From Anaerolineales bacterium (GTDB lineage: Bacteria; Chloroflexota; Anaerolineae; Anaerolineales; Anaerolineaceae): DNA of 12,237 nucleotides. The stretch lies in assembly GCA_020060485.1 (NCBI GenBank), contig JAGVAB010000151.1, forward strand, positions 1 to 12,237, written 5' to 3'. A model generated the notes under the pieces. The model had not been told where the DNA came from. It ran no database searches and saw nothing but the letters and a program-made list of their open reading frames with translations. Positions within the stretch are counted from its first letter, which is position 1. The number at the start of each line of letters is the position of its first letter. Shown here one piece after another: positions 1-6,642 of the stretch. Position numbers and translations under genes: made by a program.

Positions 1-137
1 CACCCCACCCCTCGAACTCCCCTCCCCGCGAGGTGCTTGACGTTGTGATCTTCATTCTTTTGCGGGAAGGGGAGCTTTTTGTACTGTGTTGAGCAGCTTC
101 GCTGCTCAACACAGTACGGGTTTTCCCTCCCCCGGCC
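1..137 (+). repeat. Dispersed hairpin-rich repeat, copy 1 (partial)
   Basis: This stretch matches the middle of the repeats at 10245-10611 and 11968-12237. It contains the CACCCCACCCCTCGAA block, a 13-bp stem CTCCCCTCCCCGC (17-29) against GCGGGAAGGGGAG (62-74), the run CTTTTTGT (75-82), a perfect palindrome (81-117) and the C-rich CCCTCCCCCGGCC. The upstream part lies outside the window. After about 137 the sequence departs from copy 2, so the right end is missing or diverged. The loop of the first hairpin differs from copies 2 and 3 while its stem is kept. The element is non-coding by all appearances. Confidence 0.85.
81..117. repeat. Perfect 17-bp hairpin in repeat copy 1
   Basis: GTACTGTGTTGAGCAGC (81-97) is followed by a TTC loop and its exact reverse complement (101-117). 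The outer 13 bp (GTACTGTGTTGAG) are identical to the hairpin in copy 2 at 10414-10456, but the inner four bases of each arm differ and still pair. The hairpin lies directly after a T-run in the repeat. Confidence 0.9.
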
Positions 138-189
138 GGTACGCCAGGAATGAAATTTCCAGAGAGCCGATAGTCCAACCAAGTCACCC

Positions 190-218
190 TTGTTTTATGC
201 CTTGCTTTTATGTATAGT
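190..218 (+). promoter_or_regulatory. Sigma70-type promoter for the cytidylate-kinase-like gene
   Basis: TTGTTT (190-195) and TATAGT (213-218) are separated by exactly 17 bp. The predicted transcript would start near 225 and give a leader of about 55 nt ending in the ribosome binding site AAAGGAGGA just before the ATG at 280. No operator-like dyad is obvious around it. Confidence 0.65.
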
Positions 219-279
219 GAAAGTAAGCCAAATGACCAAACCGGGATTCTGAAGGATCCTGCGAAAGGAGGATAAAACG

Positions 280-954
280 ATGTCCGTGATCACATTCTCC
301 AGAGAGATCGGTAGTCAAGGCCGGCAGATCGCTGAAAACACAGCCCATGTATTGGGATATCATTTCATGGACAAAAATTCAATCGGTTCAATCATGGAAG
401 AATATGGCCTGGTGGAATTCGACCGGCAATACGAGTCGTCCCCCACTTTTTGGGATCTTTTTGATACACATCTCATGGAACGGCGAAAAGAGATGATCAA
501 AATGCTCAATCTGATTTTGCTTGCGCTGGCCCATCATGGTAACATGGTCATCCTGGGGCGCTGCGGCTTTGCGGTTCTGCACGATTATGCAAACGTGCTC
601 AATGTGCGTATTCAGGCCCCCTGGGAAAATCGCGTTCGTCAAGCAATGGCAGACCGGAATATCGCTGACATGGAGCAGGCAGAAGACTTTGTAAAAGAAA
701 ACGACAAGGCGCGCACCGATTTTGTTGAATTCTTCTATGACGTGAAATGGGATACAGCTGCCGCTTTTGACCTGGTGATCAACACAGGCAAAATTGCCCC
801 GGAGACAGCAACCGACTGGATTATCTCCACCGCCCGGAAAATGGATGAAAGCCAGGAAGCGGGCATCAAAACCACGGCTTCCATTCCGGTTGACCAGGTG
901 CTGCATTCAGTCATTTGTGAAGAATTGCATTGCAGCAAGGTTCATAGCCGGTAA
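280..954 (+). CDS. Cytidylate kinase-like family protein
   Basis: A 224-residue protein of the cytidylate-kinase-like P-loop family (Cytidylate_kin2 type). The N-terminus ITFSREIGSQGRQIA (residues 4-18) is this family's version of the phosphate-binding loop. Next come VILGRCGFAVL (90-100), matching the family's 'VGRGA' segment, then an arginine-rich region around R117-R120, a D-x-x-R helix near 142-145 (lid-type residues) and FDLVINTG (163-170), a typical late beta strand. Family members are thought to be nucleotide or small-molecule kinases, but the substrate is usually unproven. True CMP kinase (cmk) is less likely because the CMP-binding insert is not evident. The start is supported by AAAGGAGGA eight bases upstream and by a promoter at 190-218. 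The C-terminal ~35 residues beyond the kinase core look unconserved. Confidence 0.82.
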   Translation: MSVITFSREIGSQGRQIAENTAHVLGYHFMDKNSIGSIMEEYGLVEFDRQYESSPTFWDLFDTHLMERRKEMIKMLNLILLALAHHGNMVILGRCGFAVLHDYANVLNVRIQAPWENRVRQAMADRNIADMEQAEDFVKENDKARTDFVEFFYDVKWDTAAAFDLVINTGKIAPETATDWIISTARKMDESQEAGIKTTASIPVDQVLHSVICEELHCSKVHSR

Positions 955-960
955 TGAGTT

Positions 961-1038
961 CCTTTACAGGGGCATTTCAGCCCGGTGCGTTTTTCTGCGT
1001 ATGCGTCAAAAAAAGTGGTTTTTTCATGCCCCTAAAGG
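961..1038 (+). promoter_or_regulatory. Long inverted repeat covering the ACT gene's ribosome binding site
   Basis: CCTTTACAGGGGCAT (961-975) can pair with ATGCCCCTAAAGG (1026-1038), giving 13 base pairs with a two-base CA bulge around a 50-nt loop. The right arm contains TAAAGG, the Shine-Dalgarno sequence of the next gene, so the folded form would hide it. A small A/T hairpin (AAAAAA/TTTTTT around GTGG) sits inside the loop just before the right arm. The pairing is seen directly; a role in translational control is inference. Confidence 0.45.
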
Positions 1039-1044
1039 ATGAAC

Positions 1045-1428
1045 ATGGCTGTCCAGCTTGAAGTATTAGCGGACCAATTCGCAGTTTGTCGCTTTGCCCC
1101 GCAAACTGCAATTGCAGATTTGGTCCCGTCTGCCGGCTTTTTTGCCCTGACCCGCACCGCCGATGAACTTTCCCTTGTGGTCAGCGAGTCTGCACTTGGC
1201 ACAGGATGGCAGGCCGAACGCGGCTGGTGCGCGCTGAAAGTGCTTGGCCCGCTGGATTTCAGCCTGGTGGGGGTGCTGGCCGCACTGGCTGCGCCATTGG
1301 CGGAAGCCGGCATCAGTATCTTTGCCATCTCCACCTACGACACGGATTATCTGCTGGTTAAGAAAGACACGCTGGCCGCTGCCTTGGCTGCCCTGGCAAC
1401 TGCCGGATTTGTGATTGGCGGGGGATGA
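1045..1428 (+). CDS. ACT domain-containing protein
   Basis: A small (127-residue) stand-alone ACT-type protein, resembling the ACT_7 class related to the regulatory half of aspartate kinase. Hallmarks are WCALKVLGPLDFSLVGVLAAL (around residues 62-82), then LAEAGISIFAISTYDTDYLLVKKDTLAAAL, the classic 'ISIFAISTYDTDYILV' beta-alpha-beta signature of amino-acid-binding ACT repeats. An N-terminal half-domain (LVVSESAL) precedes it, consistent with two stacked ACT folds. The expected role is sensing or binding a free amino acid; the ligand cannot be read from sequence. ATG at 1045 is preferred over ATG at 1039 because AAAGGA (1034-1039) lies five bases before it. The gene may be read through from the kinase-like gene 90 bp upstream. 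Its ribosome binding site lies in an inverted repeat. Confidence 0.8.
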   Translation: MAVQLEVLADQFAVCRFAPQTAIADLVPSAGFFALTRTADELSLVVSESALGTGWQAERGWCALKVLGPLDFSLVGVLAALAAPLAEAGISIFAISTYDTDYLLVKKDTLAAALAALATAGFVIGGG

Positions 1429-1503
1429 GCCCTCATTTTTCCCTGATTGATGATTGCATCTGCCAGGCTTTGACAATTTCCGGTTGGGATGTGGAGGGCT
1501 TTT

Positions 1504-2454
1504 CTACCCCAGCCATTTCATTGCCCACCTGCGCAGCAGGTTGCGCAGGCGCTGTTTGAAGGGTGGCTTTTTGTGCAGGTGGGGCAGCCAGGCCGGATTG
1601 GTTTGGCGTACCCAGGTGATGAATTCCTCCCAGTCCAGGGCTTCGAGCTGGCGCAGACGATCAATGCCCACCTGCACACCATAGATCAGATAATCTTCCG
1701 GCTGCAGGTATTTGATGATGCCGCGCACCTGATTGGTGAATTCAAACACGTCTTCTTGCGGCGTTTTCTCAATTTCAAAGTTGACTTTCTTGAAAGTGCG
1801 TTCCCGTTTGCTGCGCCGGTTCATCACCTGGTGGTAATGAAAGGTGTTGTCCACTTGTCCCCAGCGCTGGCCGGCATTGCGGATGAGGGTGGAAAAGATG
1901 ATGTCTTCATTGCGAAACAGGTAGTCGTCATCAATTTGCGGCAGCACATCGGCAAAGGCGGCTTTGCGCCCCATCTGGCTGCCGGAGTAGGAGCGCGGAA
2001 AAGGCGATTCCAGGGGGTATTCGATCATGGCGGTAATGCGCTGCGGACATTCGAACCAGTCATATTCGCTGCGGTGACGCAGCATGGATTCAAACCAGCC
2101 TGGCGGCAGGAACACGTCTGCGTGCAGGTAGATGAACCATTCGGTTCGCACGGCTTCGATCAGCAAGCGGATGCTGTAACCCTGGGAATGGATTTTGGTG
2201 TGGTCCAAAACCTCGACCCGCGGGAACTGGCGGGCCACTTCCAGGGTGTTATCCAGTACCCCGCCATCCCCCAGCAGCAAGCGGTTGACGGGAATCTCGC
2301 GGTAAAAAGACAGCAGGTTGTTATAAAACAGGTCATTGGAATGGATGACCGGGATGATAACATCCACCGCGTCCTGGGGGTCGGTTTCAAAGCGGTCAAC
2401 CAGAGGAACGTCGGCGAAAAGCTCGCGGAATATGTTGTTGTGCGGGTCGGTCAT
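1504..2454 (-). CDS. Glycosyltransferase, GT-A fold (family 2-like)
   Basis: A 316-residue cytosolic or membrane-peripheral transferase. The nucleotide-sugar-binding start DVIIPV lies at residues 31-36, GDGG at 62-65 and YLHADVFLPPGW at 109-120, where H-A-D takes the place of the metal-binding DxD. RNEDIIF (181-187) resembles the acceptor-side E-D motif, and FHYHQ (205-209) a late histidine motif. The C-terminus is basic (KQRLRNLLRRWAMKWLG), amphipathic and may touch the membrane; no clear transmembrane helix is seen. The donor and acceptor are unknown. The start codon lies 3 bp after the stop of the upstream transferase gene, with GGAGG overlapping that gene's end, so translational coupling is likely. 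It is the last gene of the operon; no convincing terminator separates it from the convergent ACT gene 75 bp away. Confidence 0.8.
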   Translation of the reverse strand: MTDPHNNIFRELFADVPLVDRFETDPQDAVDVIIPVIHSNDLFYNNLLSFYREIPVNRLLLGDGGVLDNTLEVARQFPRVEVLDHTKIHSQGYSIRLLIEAVRTEWFIYLHADVFLPPGWFESMLRHRSEYDWFECPQRITAMIEYPLESPFPRSYSGSQMGRKAAFADVLPQIDDDYLFRNEDIIFSTLIRNAGQRWGQVDNTFHYHQVMNRRSKRERTFKKVNFEIEKTPQEDVFEFTNQVRGIIKYLQPEDYLIYGVQVGIDRLRQLEALDWEEFITWVRQTNPAWLPHLHKKPPFKQRLRNLLRRWAMKWLG

Positions 2455-2457
2455 GCG

Positions 2458-3933
2458 TCATGCCTCCGGGCGGTATGTTTCGATCAGCTTGTCGAGCAAT
2501 TGTAACATTCGCCGGCCTGAACGCCCATCCAGAAACCCCCAATCGGGGGCGGCCTGGGCCTGGGCAGCAGCGGTCTGCTGGAAGTAATTGCTGTCCGTGG
2601 TCAGGCGCGCCAGTAATTCCTGAAACCCGGTTTGTTCTTCCGTGTAGAGCACGCCCTTGACTTGCATGAAGCCTTCATAATGATAGCGGTAAACGTCATA
2701 ATTGATCACCGGCTTGCCGCAGGCGATGGCCCAGCGGATGGTGGACGAGACCGAGGTTACGTACAGGTCGCACAGCGGCACCACCTCGGCGGTTGGCTGG
2801 CGGGCGATCTTCACTCCCCAATCCTCAATATGGCGCATCGCTTCGTAAGAAACGGATGGGTGCAACAAGATCACAATATTCCAATCCTTAACCGCGGCCA
2901 GAGACTTCACCCAGAATTCAACCAGCTGCGGGTAGGTTTGGAAGTCGCATTGCGGACGCCCGCCGGTCATGTAAAGGGTGTCTGGCGGCAGGGCTGAAAG
3001 CAGGATGGGCTTGTCTTCTGGCAAATCCAGTTCCTGGCACAGGGCCGTTCTCCGGGCAGGTTTATTCTGGTCGGCGGCAGCCAGGACATCATCGGTCAGT
3101 GAGCCGGTGATCACCAGTTGCTGGCGGGGCAGACCGGCGGCTGTGTAGAACTGCACCATGGCCTCACTCTCCACGGCGATGGCGTCGGCGTCCCCGCTGC
3201 CCGCCACCCAGGGCAAAGGCGGCGCTAGGCCCAGCCATTCCATGGCCAGCACCCGCCCCCAGGGCATGCGGATCAGTTTCTTGCCGCGCCAGTCGCGCAC
3301 CCAGTGGGGATAGAGCCAGCCGGTCAGGCGGTTCATCAGGGGCTGCAGGCTGTGCTTTGGATCATGATAATAGGATTCGGCCTGGGCCTGGCCATTGTCC
3401 ATCGTGGATGACACGATCACCACCGGCATCTTGAGGGTGTGGGCGGTCTGGATGTAAACCGCGCTATCGTAGCCGACCATGTGCCCGCCCAGAAGCAGGA
3501 CATCCGCCTGTGTGCGATGCAGGAAGGCTTCCACCGCGCGCCGGCGCTTTCTGAGTTGCGTGTACTGGTAGAGCAGGCTGCTGCGCCGCCACTGGTAAAC
3601 AAACCGGTATCGTTTTTGATTCGTGCGGGAAAGTCGTTCCACCCATCCGGCTGGCAGGCGTTGTTTGAGGGCGGCCTTCCATTTTACAGAAGTCTCCACC
3701 TGAACGGGCGTAGTCTGGGTGGATTCAACAGGCGTAAGCGGGCGGCCCTGCCAGTCAATCACTTCCAGTCCGGCAGCCTGACAGCGGGCAATATCTTGCT
3801 GCACGGTGGGATAGGGAATCGAAAAATAAAAGACTGACTGAAATTCCCTGGAATCTCTGAGGGTCAATCCGGCATGGAACAATTCGATGAAAAAGGTGTT
3901 GGTATGAACCACCAGTAGGGCACGCCTTGTCAT
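2458..3933 (-). CDS. Putative GT-B-fold transferase (glycan or CDP-glycerol transferase-like)
   Basis: A 491-residue protein with the layout of a two-domain GT-B transferase. The N-terminal half begins with a short strand (RRALLVVHTNTFFIELFHAG) and includes ADVLLLGGHMVGYDSAVYIQ (143-162) and MPVVIVSS (169-176). The C-terminal half has QLVITGSLTDD (272-282), VILLHPS (354-360) and CDLYVTSVSSTIRWAIACGKPVI (388-410), the donor-site pattern seen in UDP-GlcNAc epimerase and CDP-glycerol transferase-like families. The exact donor is unknown. Translation could start at 3972, overlapping the methyltransferase gene, but 3933 is preferred: it begins directly before the first beta strand and leaves a 10-bp gap with an AGGT box upstream. 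The gene sits between the methyltransferase and the GT-A gene in one operon, which suggests a shared glycan or glycolipid pathway. Confidence 0.68.
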   Translation of the reverse strand: MTRRALLVVHTNTFFIELFHAGLTLRDSREFQSVFYFSIPYPTVQQDIARCQAAGLEVIDWQGRPLTPVESTQTTPVQVETSVKWKAALKQRLPAGWVERLSRTNQKRYRFVYQWRRSSLLYQYTQLRKRRRAVEAFLHRTQADVLLLGGHMVGYDSAVYIQTAHTLKMPVVIVSSTMDNGQAQAESYYHDPKHSLQPLMNRLTGWLYPHWVRDWRGKKLIRMPWGRVLAMEWLGLAPPLPWVAGSGDADAIAVESEAMVQFYTAAGLPRQQLVITGSLTDDVLAAADQNKPARRTALCQELDLPEDKPILLSALPPDTLYMTGGRPQCDFQTYPQLVEFWVKSLAAVKDWNIVILLHPSVSYEAMRHIEDWGVKIARQPTAEVVPLCDLYVTSVSSTIRWAIACGKPVINYDVYRYHYEGFMQVKGVLYTEEQTGFQELLARLTTDSNYFQQTAAAQAQAAPDWGFLDGRSGRRMLQLLDKLIETYRPEA

Positions 3934-3943
3934 GGGACAGCAT

Positions 3944-4891
3944 CTACCTGCTGCGCTTGCGGCCGCGCCCAAGCAGGATGCCCAGGATCAGGCCGGTCAA
4001 CAGGCTGAATGCCGCCAGGCTGCGTTTGCGCTGCAACTGGTCGAGAATGCGGTCAATGGTTTCCGGCGGCCGGGCAAAGATGACTTCACCGCCGGTGGTA
4101 ACCTCGGCCGGGATGCAGGTATAGTCTTCCGGCGGCTCGGGCAGTTCCTTGACGGCATAGGCTTGCCAGCGCTTGCCTTCCTTGCTGGTTAGCACCGGCA
4201 AACCGTCCGCCACCGGGTATTTGCGTCCGCAGTAGGCATCCTGGCAAACCAGCCAGCGGCCATTTTCCACGGCCTGCAATTTGCCGGGGTCGGGGCTGCC
4301 ATCCTGGGCATGTTCGGCCAGACAGGCCGGGCAGCGCAGGGCAGCCAGCAGATTCTGCTGCACATCTCCAGGGTAAGCCATCTCACCAGTTTCTTTGACG
4401 GCGCGCAGCTCAAAATGCAGGCCTTCGAGGATATTGTTCAGATACTGGCTGAGGAAGTCCAGGATGCGCTGGCTGGGGATCCAGCGCAGCACTCTGGCAT
4501 TGTATTGTTTGTCAACCTTCAGCACATCAAAGCGGGCAGCAGAATAGTAGGACCGTCCCTGGCGTTTGCCGAAGAAATCGAAGGAATGCTCGGTGAAAGC
4601 GCGCACATGGGTGGGGTCCATAGCGGTGTAATGGCTGTTCCAGTTGACCACACGGATATAGACCCGGCCATCGGGGCGCAGTAGACGATGGATCTCCTCC
4701 ATGGTAGCAATGGTGTCGGGGATGTGCTCGATGACATCATTCAGGTACACGGCATCAAAGGTATTGGCCGGGAAGGGATAAGGGCGTTCCTTCAAGTCCA
4801 CCAGCACATCCACTCCCGGCAGCGGGATCACGTCCAAACCAGCCGCCCCGCTGACTTTTGCGGTTCCGCATCCCAGGTCGAGTATGTTCAT
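3944..4891 (-). CDS. SAM methyltransferase fused to Trm112-like zinc domain and C-terminal membrane anchor
   Basis: A 315-residue fusion. Residues 1-130 are a class I SAM-dependent methyltransferase: ILDLGCGT (3-10) is motif I, VDVLVDL (27-33) the acidic loop, FDAVYLNDVIEHI (45-57) motif II and LLRPDGRVYI (70-79) motif III. Residues 185-240 are a Trm112/UPF0434-like zinc-ribbon domain with C187-P-x-C190 and C216-x4-C221, followed by RKYPVADGLPVL, the typical end of that fold. Residues 291-308 (SLAAFSLLTGLILGILLG) form a single membrane helix followed by a basic RGRKRSR tail, which suggests a cytoplasm-facing anchored enzyme. It starts very close to motif I, but GAGGTG sits correctly before the ATG. 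First gene of a three-gene operon with two glycosyltransferases, so the substrate is probably a sugar or glycolipid. This is inference. Confidence 0.78.
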   Translation of the reverse strand: MNILDLGCGTAKVSGAAGLDVIPLPGVDVLVDLKERPYPFPANTFDAVYLNDVIEHIPDTIATMEEIHRLLRPDGRVYIRVVNWNSHYTAMDPTHVRAFTEHSFDFFGKRQGRSYYSAARFDVLKVDKQYNARVLRWIPSQRILDFLSQYLNNILEGLHFELRAVKETGEMAYPGDVQQNLLAALRCPACLAEHAQDGSPDPGKLQAVENGRWLVCQDAYCGRKYPVADGLPVLTSKEGKRWQAYAVKELPEPPEDYTCIPAEVTTGGEVIFARPPETIDRILDQLQRKRSLAAFSLLTGLILGILLGRGRKRSR

Positions 4892-4925
4892 CTTTTCACC
4901 TCTAATTGTTAAATGACTTTCTTAA

Positions 4926-4957
4926 ATTATAGTACGGTTGACCGCTTTCGATTTCAA
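4926..4957 (-). promoter_or_regulatory. Possible promoter of the methyltransferase/glycosyltransferase operon
   Basis: On the minus strand a perfect TATAAT lies at 4931-4926, about 35 bp before the methyltransferase ATG. The best -35 is TTGAAA at 4957-4952, but the 20-bp spacing is long, so only the -10 box is convincing. Confidence 0.4.
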
Positions 4958-5090
4958 AATGTTGCATCAAGTTCCAAACCTGTTGCACACGGAGAGAAAA
5001 AAAGAGTGTATGTCCTTCTTGTTTTCGCTTAACTTTTTTGAAAGTATTGTTCTGTGTATCCGGGGGGCATAAAAAAGAGTTATCAATTAA

Positions 5091-5119
5091 TTGACAAATT
5101 CGCATAAGTGTGTTAAAGT
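5091..5119 (+). promoter_or_regulatory. Strong extended -10 promoter of the cold-shock gene
   Basis: A consensus TTGACA (5091-5096) is followed after 17 bp by TAAAGT (5114-5119). The -10 box is preceded directly by TGT, an extended -10 element. Transcription would begin near 5126, leaving a ~100-nt leader. Confidence 0.7.
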
Positions 5120-5125
5120 AAGTGT

Positions 5126-5226
5126 CCCGTTAGCAGTTGTGTTCTGTAAAAGCAGTACCGTTAGTGCACTGATCTGGAACCTCTAGCTTAACGAGTGAAT
5201 CATTAAAGAAGGAGGTAATACAGATC
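5126..5226 (+). promoter_or_regulatory. Long 5' leader of the cold-shock mRNA
   Basis: About 100 nt separate the predicted transcript start from the ATG. Long leaders are typical of csp genes, where folding changes with temperature. The leader holds two direct CCGTTAG repeats (5127-5133 and 5158-5164) and a later CTTAACG that could pair with CGTTAG, and ends in a strong GGAGGT (5211-5216) ten bases before the start. I did not recognise an E. coli-type cold-box sequence. The spacer before the promoter (about 4958-5090) shows nothing I can name. Confidence 0.4.
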
Positions 5227-5439
5227 ATGTCAGAACGTGAAACCGGAACAGTCAAATGGTTTAACGGCACAAAAGGCTTTGGCTTCATCGAACGTGAGGC
5301 CGGCGAGGACGTCTTCGTGCACTACAGTGCAATCTCAGGCGATGGCTTTCGCAATCTTGCTGAGGGACAGCGCGTGGAATTCACCGTTGTTCAGGGCCAA
5401 AAAGGCCCCCAGGCACAAGACGTAGTTCCTATGAACTAA
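5227..5439 (+). CDS. Cold-shock domain protein (CspA family)
   Basis: A 70-residue single cold-shock domain, the usual length for the family. The N-terminal [15 protein letters not shown] contains the first strand and the RNP1 motif [15 protein letters not shown] carries RNP2 (VFVHY). The end, GPQAQDVVP, is the family's last strand. These five-stranded barrels bind single-stranded RNA and DNA and act as RNA chaperones in the cytoplasm. The gene is monocistronic: its own strong promoter and ~100-nt leader lie upstream, and a near-perfect intrinsic terminator starts 19 bp after the stop. Cold induction is inferred from family and leader, not shown. Confidence 0.96.
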   Translation: MSERETGTVKWFNGTKGFGFIEREAGEDVFVHYSAISGDGFRNLAEGQRVEFTVVQGQKGPQAQDVVPMN

Positions 5440-5457
5440 GCTTTGTTTGCCAAACAG

Positions 5458-5488
5458 AGTGCGGCGCTAAAAAGCGCCGCACTTTTTT
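5458..5488 (+). terminator. Intrinsic terminator of the cold-shock gene
   Basis: AGTGCGGCGCT (5458-5468) pairs perfectly with AGCGCCGCACT (5473-5483) around an AAAA loop, and six T residues follow the stem. It is a textbook rho-independent terminator for the plus strand. Confidence 0.95.
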
Positions 5489-5547
5489 GTTTTCCAGTCC
5501 CGCCACTTGTGTCGGTTAAAACTCGCACCGCGATTATTATCAAATGC

Positions 5548-5576
5548 TTGCATTAATCCCCCGACAGTGAAATAAT
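5548..5576 (+). promoter_or_regulatory. Possible promoter for dodecin-dimethylargininase
   Basis: TTGCAT (5548-5553) and AATAAT (5571-5576) are 17 bp apart. They lie downstream of the cold-shock terminator and about 45 bp before the dodecin start, so an independent promoter is needed somewhere here. The match is moderate. Confidence 0.42.
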
Positions 5577-5623
5577 CTGTTTATAGGATCTGGTAAATAT
5601 TTTTTCGACCCGGGAGGAAGCTC

Positions 5624-5833
5624 ATGTCTAACCACATTTACAAAAAGATCGAACTGGTTGGATCATCTCAAACCAGTATTGAAGATGCCATCCAGAACGC
5701 CATTGCCAAAGCTGGCGAGACGATACAAAACCTGCGCTGGTTTGAAGTCGTCGAAACCCGCGGCCAGATCGAGGATGGCAAAGCTGCTTATTGGCAGGTG
5801 ACGATCAAGATCGGTTTCCAGGTCGAAGGCTGA
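5624..5833 (+). CDS. Dodecin family flavin-binding protein
   Basis: A 69-residue protein of typical dodecin length. It starts with the [10 protein letters not shown] strand, then an [15 protein letters not shown] helix, then [14 protein letters not shown] and [15 protein letters not shown] strands. W39 corresponds to the tryptophan that stacks on the flavin ring in characterised dodecins, and Q58 to the glutamine that contacts the ring. Dodecins assemble as hollow 12-mers that store or buffer FMN or related flavins in the cytoplasm. A strong GGGAGGA lies ahead of the ATG. The dimethylargininase gene starts 13 bp after the stop and lacks an obvious ribosome binding site of its own, so the two are probably co-transcribed. 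Confidence 0.94.
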   Translation: MSNHIYKKIELVGSSQTSIEDAIQNAIAKAGETIQNLRWFEVVETRGQIEDGKAAYWQVTIKIGFQVEG

Positions 5834-5846
5834 CCCAACTGTTTCG

Positions 5847-6626
5847 ATGATGCCATTCACTCAAGCCATCACCCGCAAACCTGGCGAAAGTTTTGCCGAA
5901 GGGATCACTTCCGCCAATCTTGGCAAACCGCATCTGGAGCTGGCGCTTGGCCAGCATGCCGCTTATCGCCAGGCGCTGGAGCGTTGCGGCCTGCGGGTGA
6001 CCACCTTCGAAGCTGACGAGCGTTTCCCCGATTCCACCTTCGTGGAAGATACAGCCATACTCACCCCGCAGATGGCCGTCATTACCCGCCCTGGCGCCGA
6101 CAGCCGCAAGGGTGAGGTGGATGCCGTCCGTGCCGCGCTGGAAGCTCACTACCAGGATGTACGCAGCATTGAGGCTCCCGGTACGGTGGACGGCGGAGAC
6201 ATCTGCCAGGCCGGGGATCATTTCTTCATTGGCGTCTCGGCCCGCACCAACCCGGAAGGCGCACGCCAGTTGGCGGGGCACCTGCAAGCAGCCGGTTTCA
6301 CCACCAGCGAGATCGACATCCGTTCCACAGCTGGCCTGCTGCATCTCAAAAGCGGTCTGACCTACCTGGGCAACGGTACGCTGCTGGTAATCAACGACCT
6401 GGCCAGCCAGCCTGCCTTCGCTGGGTATCGCGTTTTGCAGGTTCCATTGGAAAGCGAAAACTACGCCGCCAATTGCATTCGCGTCAATGACTTCGTGCTG
6501 TTCGCGGCCGGCTTCCCGCAGACTGCCGCCATGCTGGCTGCCGAAGGCTTTGACCTGATGCTGCTGGATATGTCGGAATTCCGCAAAATGGACGGCGGCC
6601 TGAGCTGCCTCTCACTGCGGTTTTGA
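5847..6626 (+). CDS. ddaH: N(G),N(G)-dimethylarginine dimethylaminohydrolase (dimethylargininase)
   Basis: A 259-residue enzyme predicted to hydrolyse asymmetric methylarginines to citrulline and methylamines. It belongs to the amidinotransferase-fold family. The catalytic set is visible: C254 in GGLSCLSLRF, H166 in LLHLKSG, and the acidic residue D115 in DGGD (Asp as in mammalian DDAH1; the Pseudomonas enzyme has Glu here). Substrate-contact FVEDTA (65-70) is also present. Two adjacent ATGs (5847 and 5850) are possible; neither has a clear Shine-Dalgarno, so coupling to dodecin translation is likely. Some relatives act on other guanidino compounds, so the exact substrate is less certain than the family. 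It ends 16 bp from a convergent gene. Confidence 0.9.
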   Translation: MMPFTQAITRKPGESFAEGITSANLGKPHLELALGQHAAYRQALERCGLRVTTFEADERFPDSTFVEDTAILTPQMAVITRPGADSRKGEVDAVRAALEAHYQDVRSIEAPGTVDGGDICQAGDHFFIGVSARTNPEGARQLAGHLQAAGFTTSEIDIRSTAGLLHLKSGLTYLGNGTLLVINDLASQPAFAGYRVLQVPLESENYAANCIRVNDFVLFAAGFPQTAAMLAAEGFDLMLLDMSEFRKMDGGLSCLSLRF

Positions 6627-6639
6627 ATTTCAAAAACCG
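6618..6639. terminator. Possible shared terminator between convergent genes
   Basis: CGGTTTTGA (6618-6626) and TCAAAAACCG form an inverted repeat with one bulged base and A/T tracts on both sides. It overlaps the dimethylargininase stop codon. It may end transcription in both directions, but the stem is short and AT-rich. Confidence 0.3.
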
Positions 6640-6642
6640 GGA

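Noticed and set aside
1..137. CRISPR or tandem repeat array at the window start
   Set aside because: There are hairpins but no regularly spaced direct repeats with spacers; the matching copies are dispersed kilobases away.
388..906. Minus-strand open frame opposite the cytidylate-kinase-like gene
   Set aside because: The plus strand has family motifs, a strong ribosome binding site and a promoter; the minus frame lacks them.
1427..1500. AGCCCTC/GAGGGCT inverted pair between the ACT and GT-A genes as a terminator
   Set aside because: Only 7 bp with a 59-nt loop; too weak to call.
1489..2505. Long plus-strand open frame opposite the GT-A gene
   Set aside because: It is slightly longer than the real gene, but the minus strand shows DVIIPV, GDGG and HAD motifs in family order, a ribosome binding site and tight operon spacing; the plus frame has none of these.
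3944..3972. Upstream start of the GT-B gene at 3972
   Set aside because: It would add 13 low-complexity residues (GAAASAAGRCCP) overlapping the methyltransferase gene; 3933 starts at the first beta strand.
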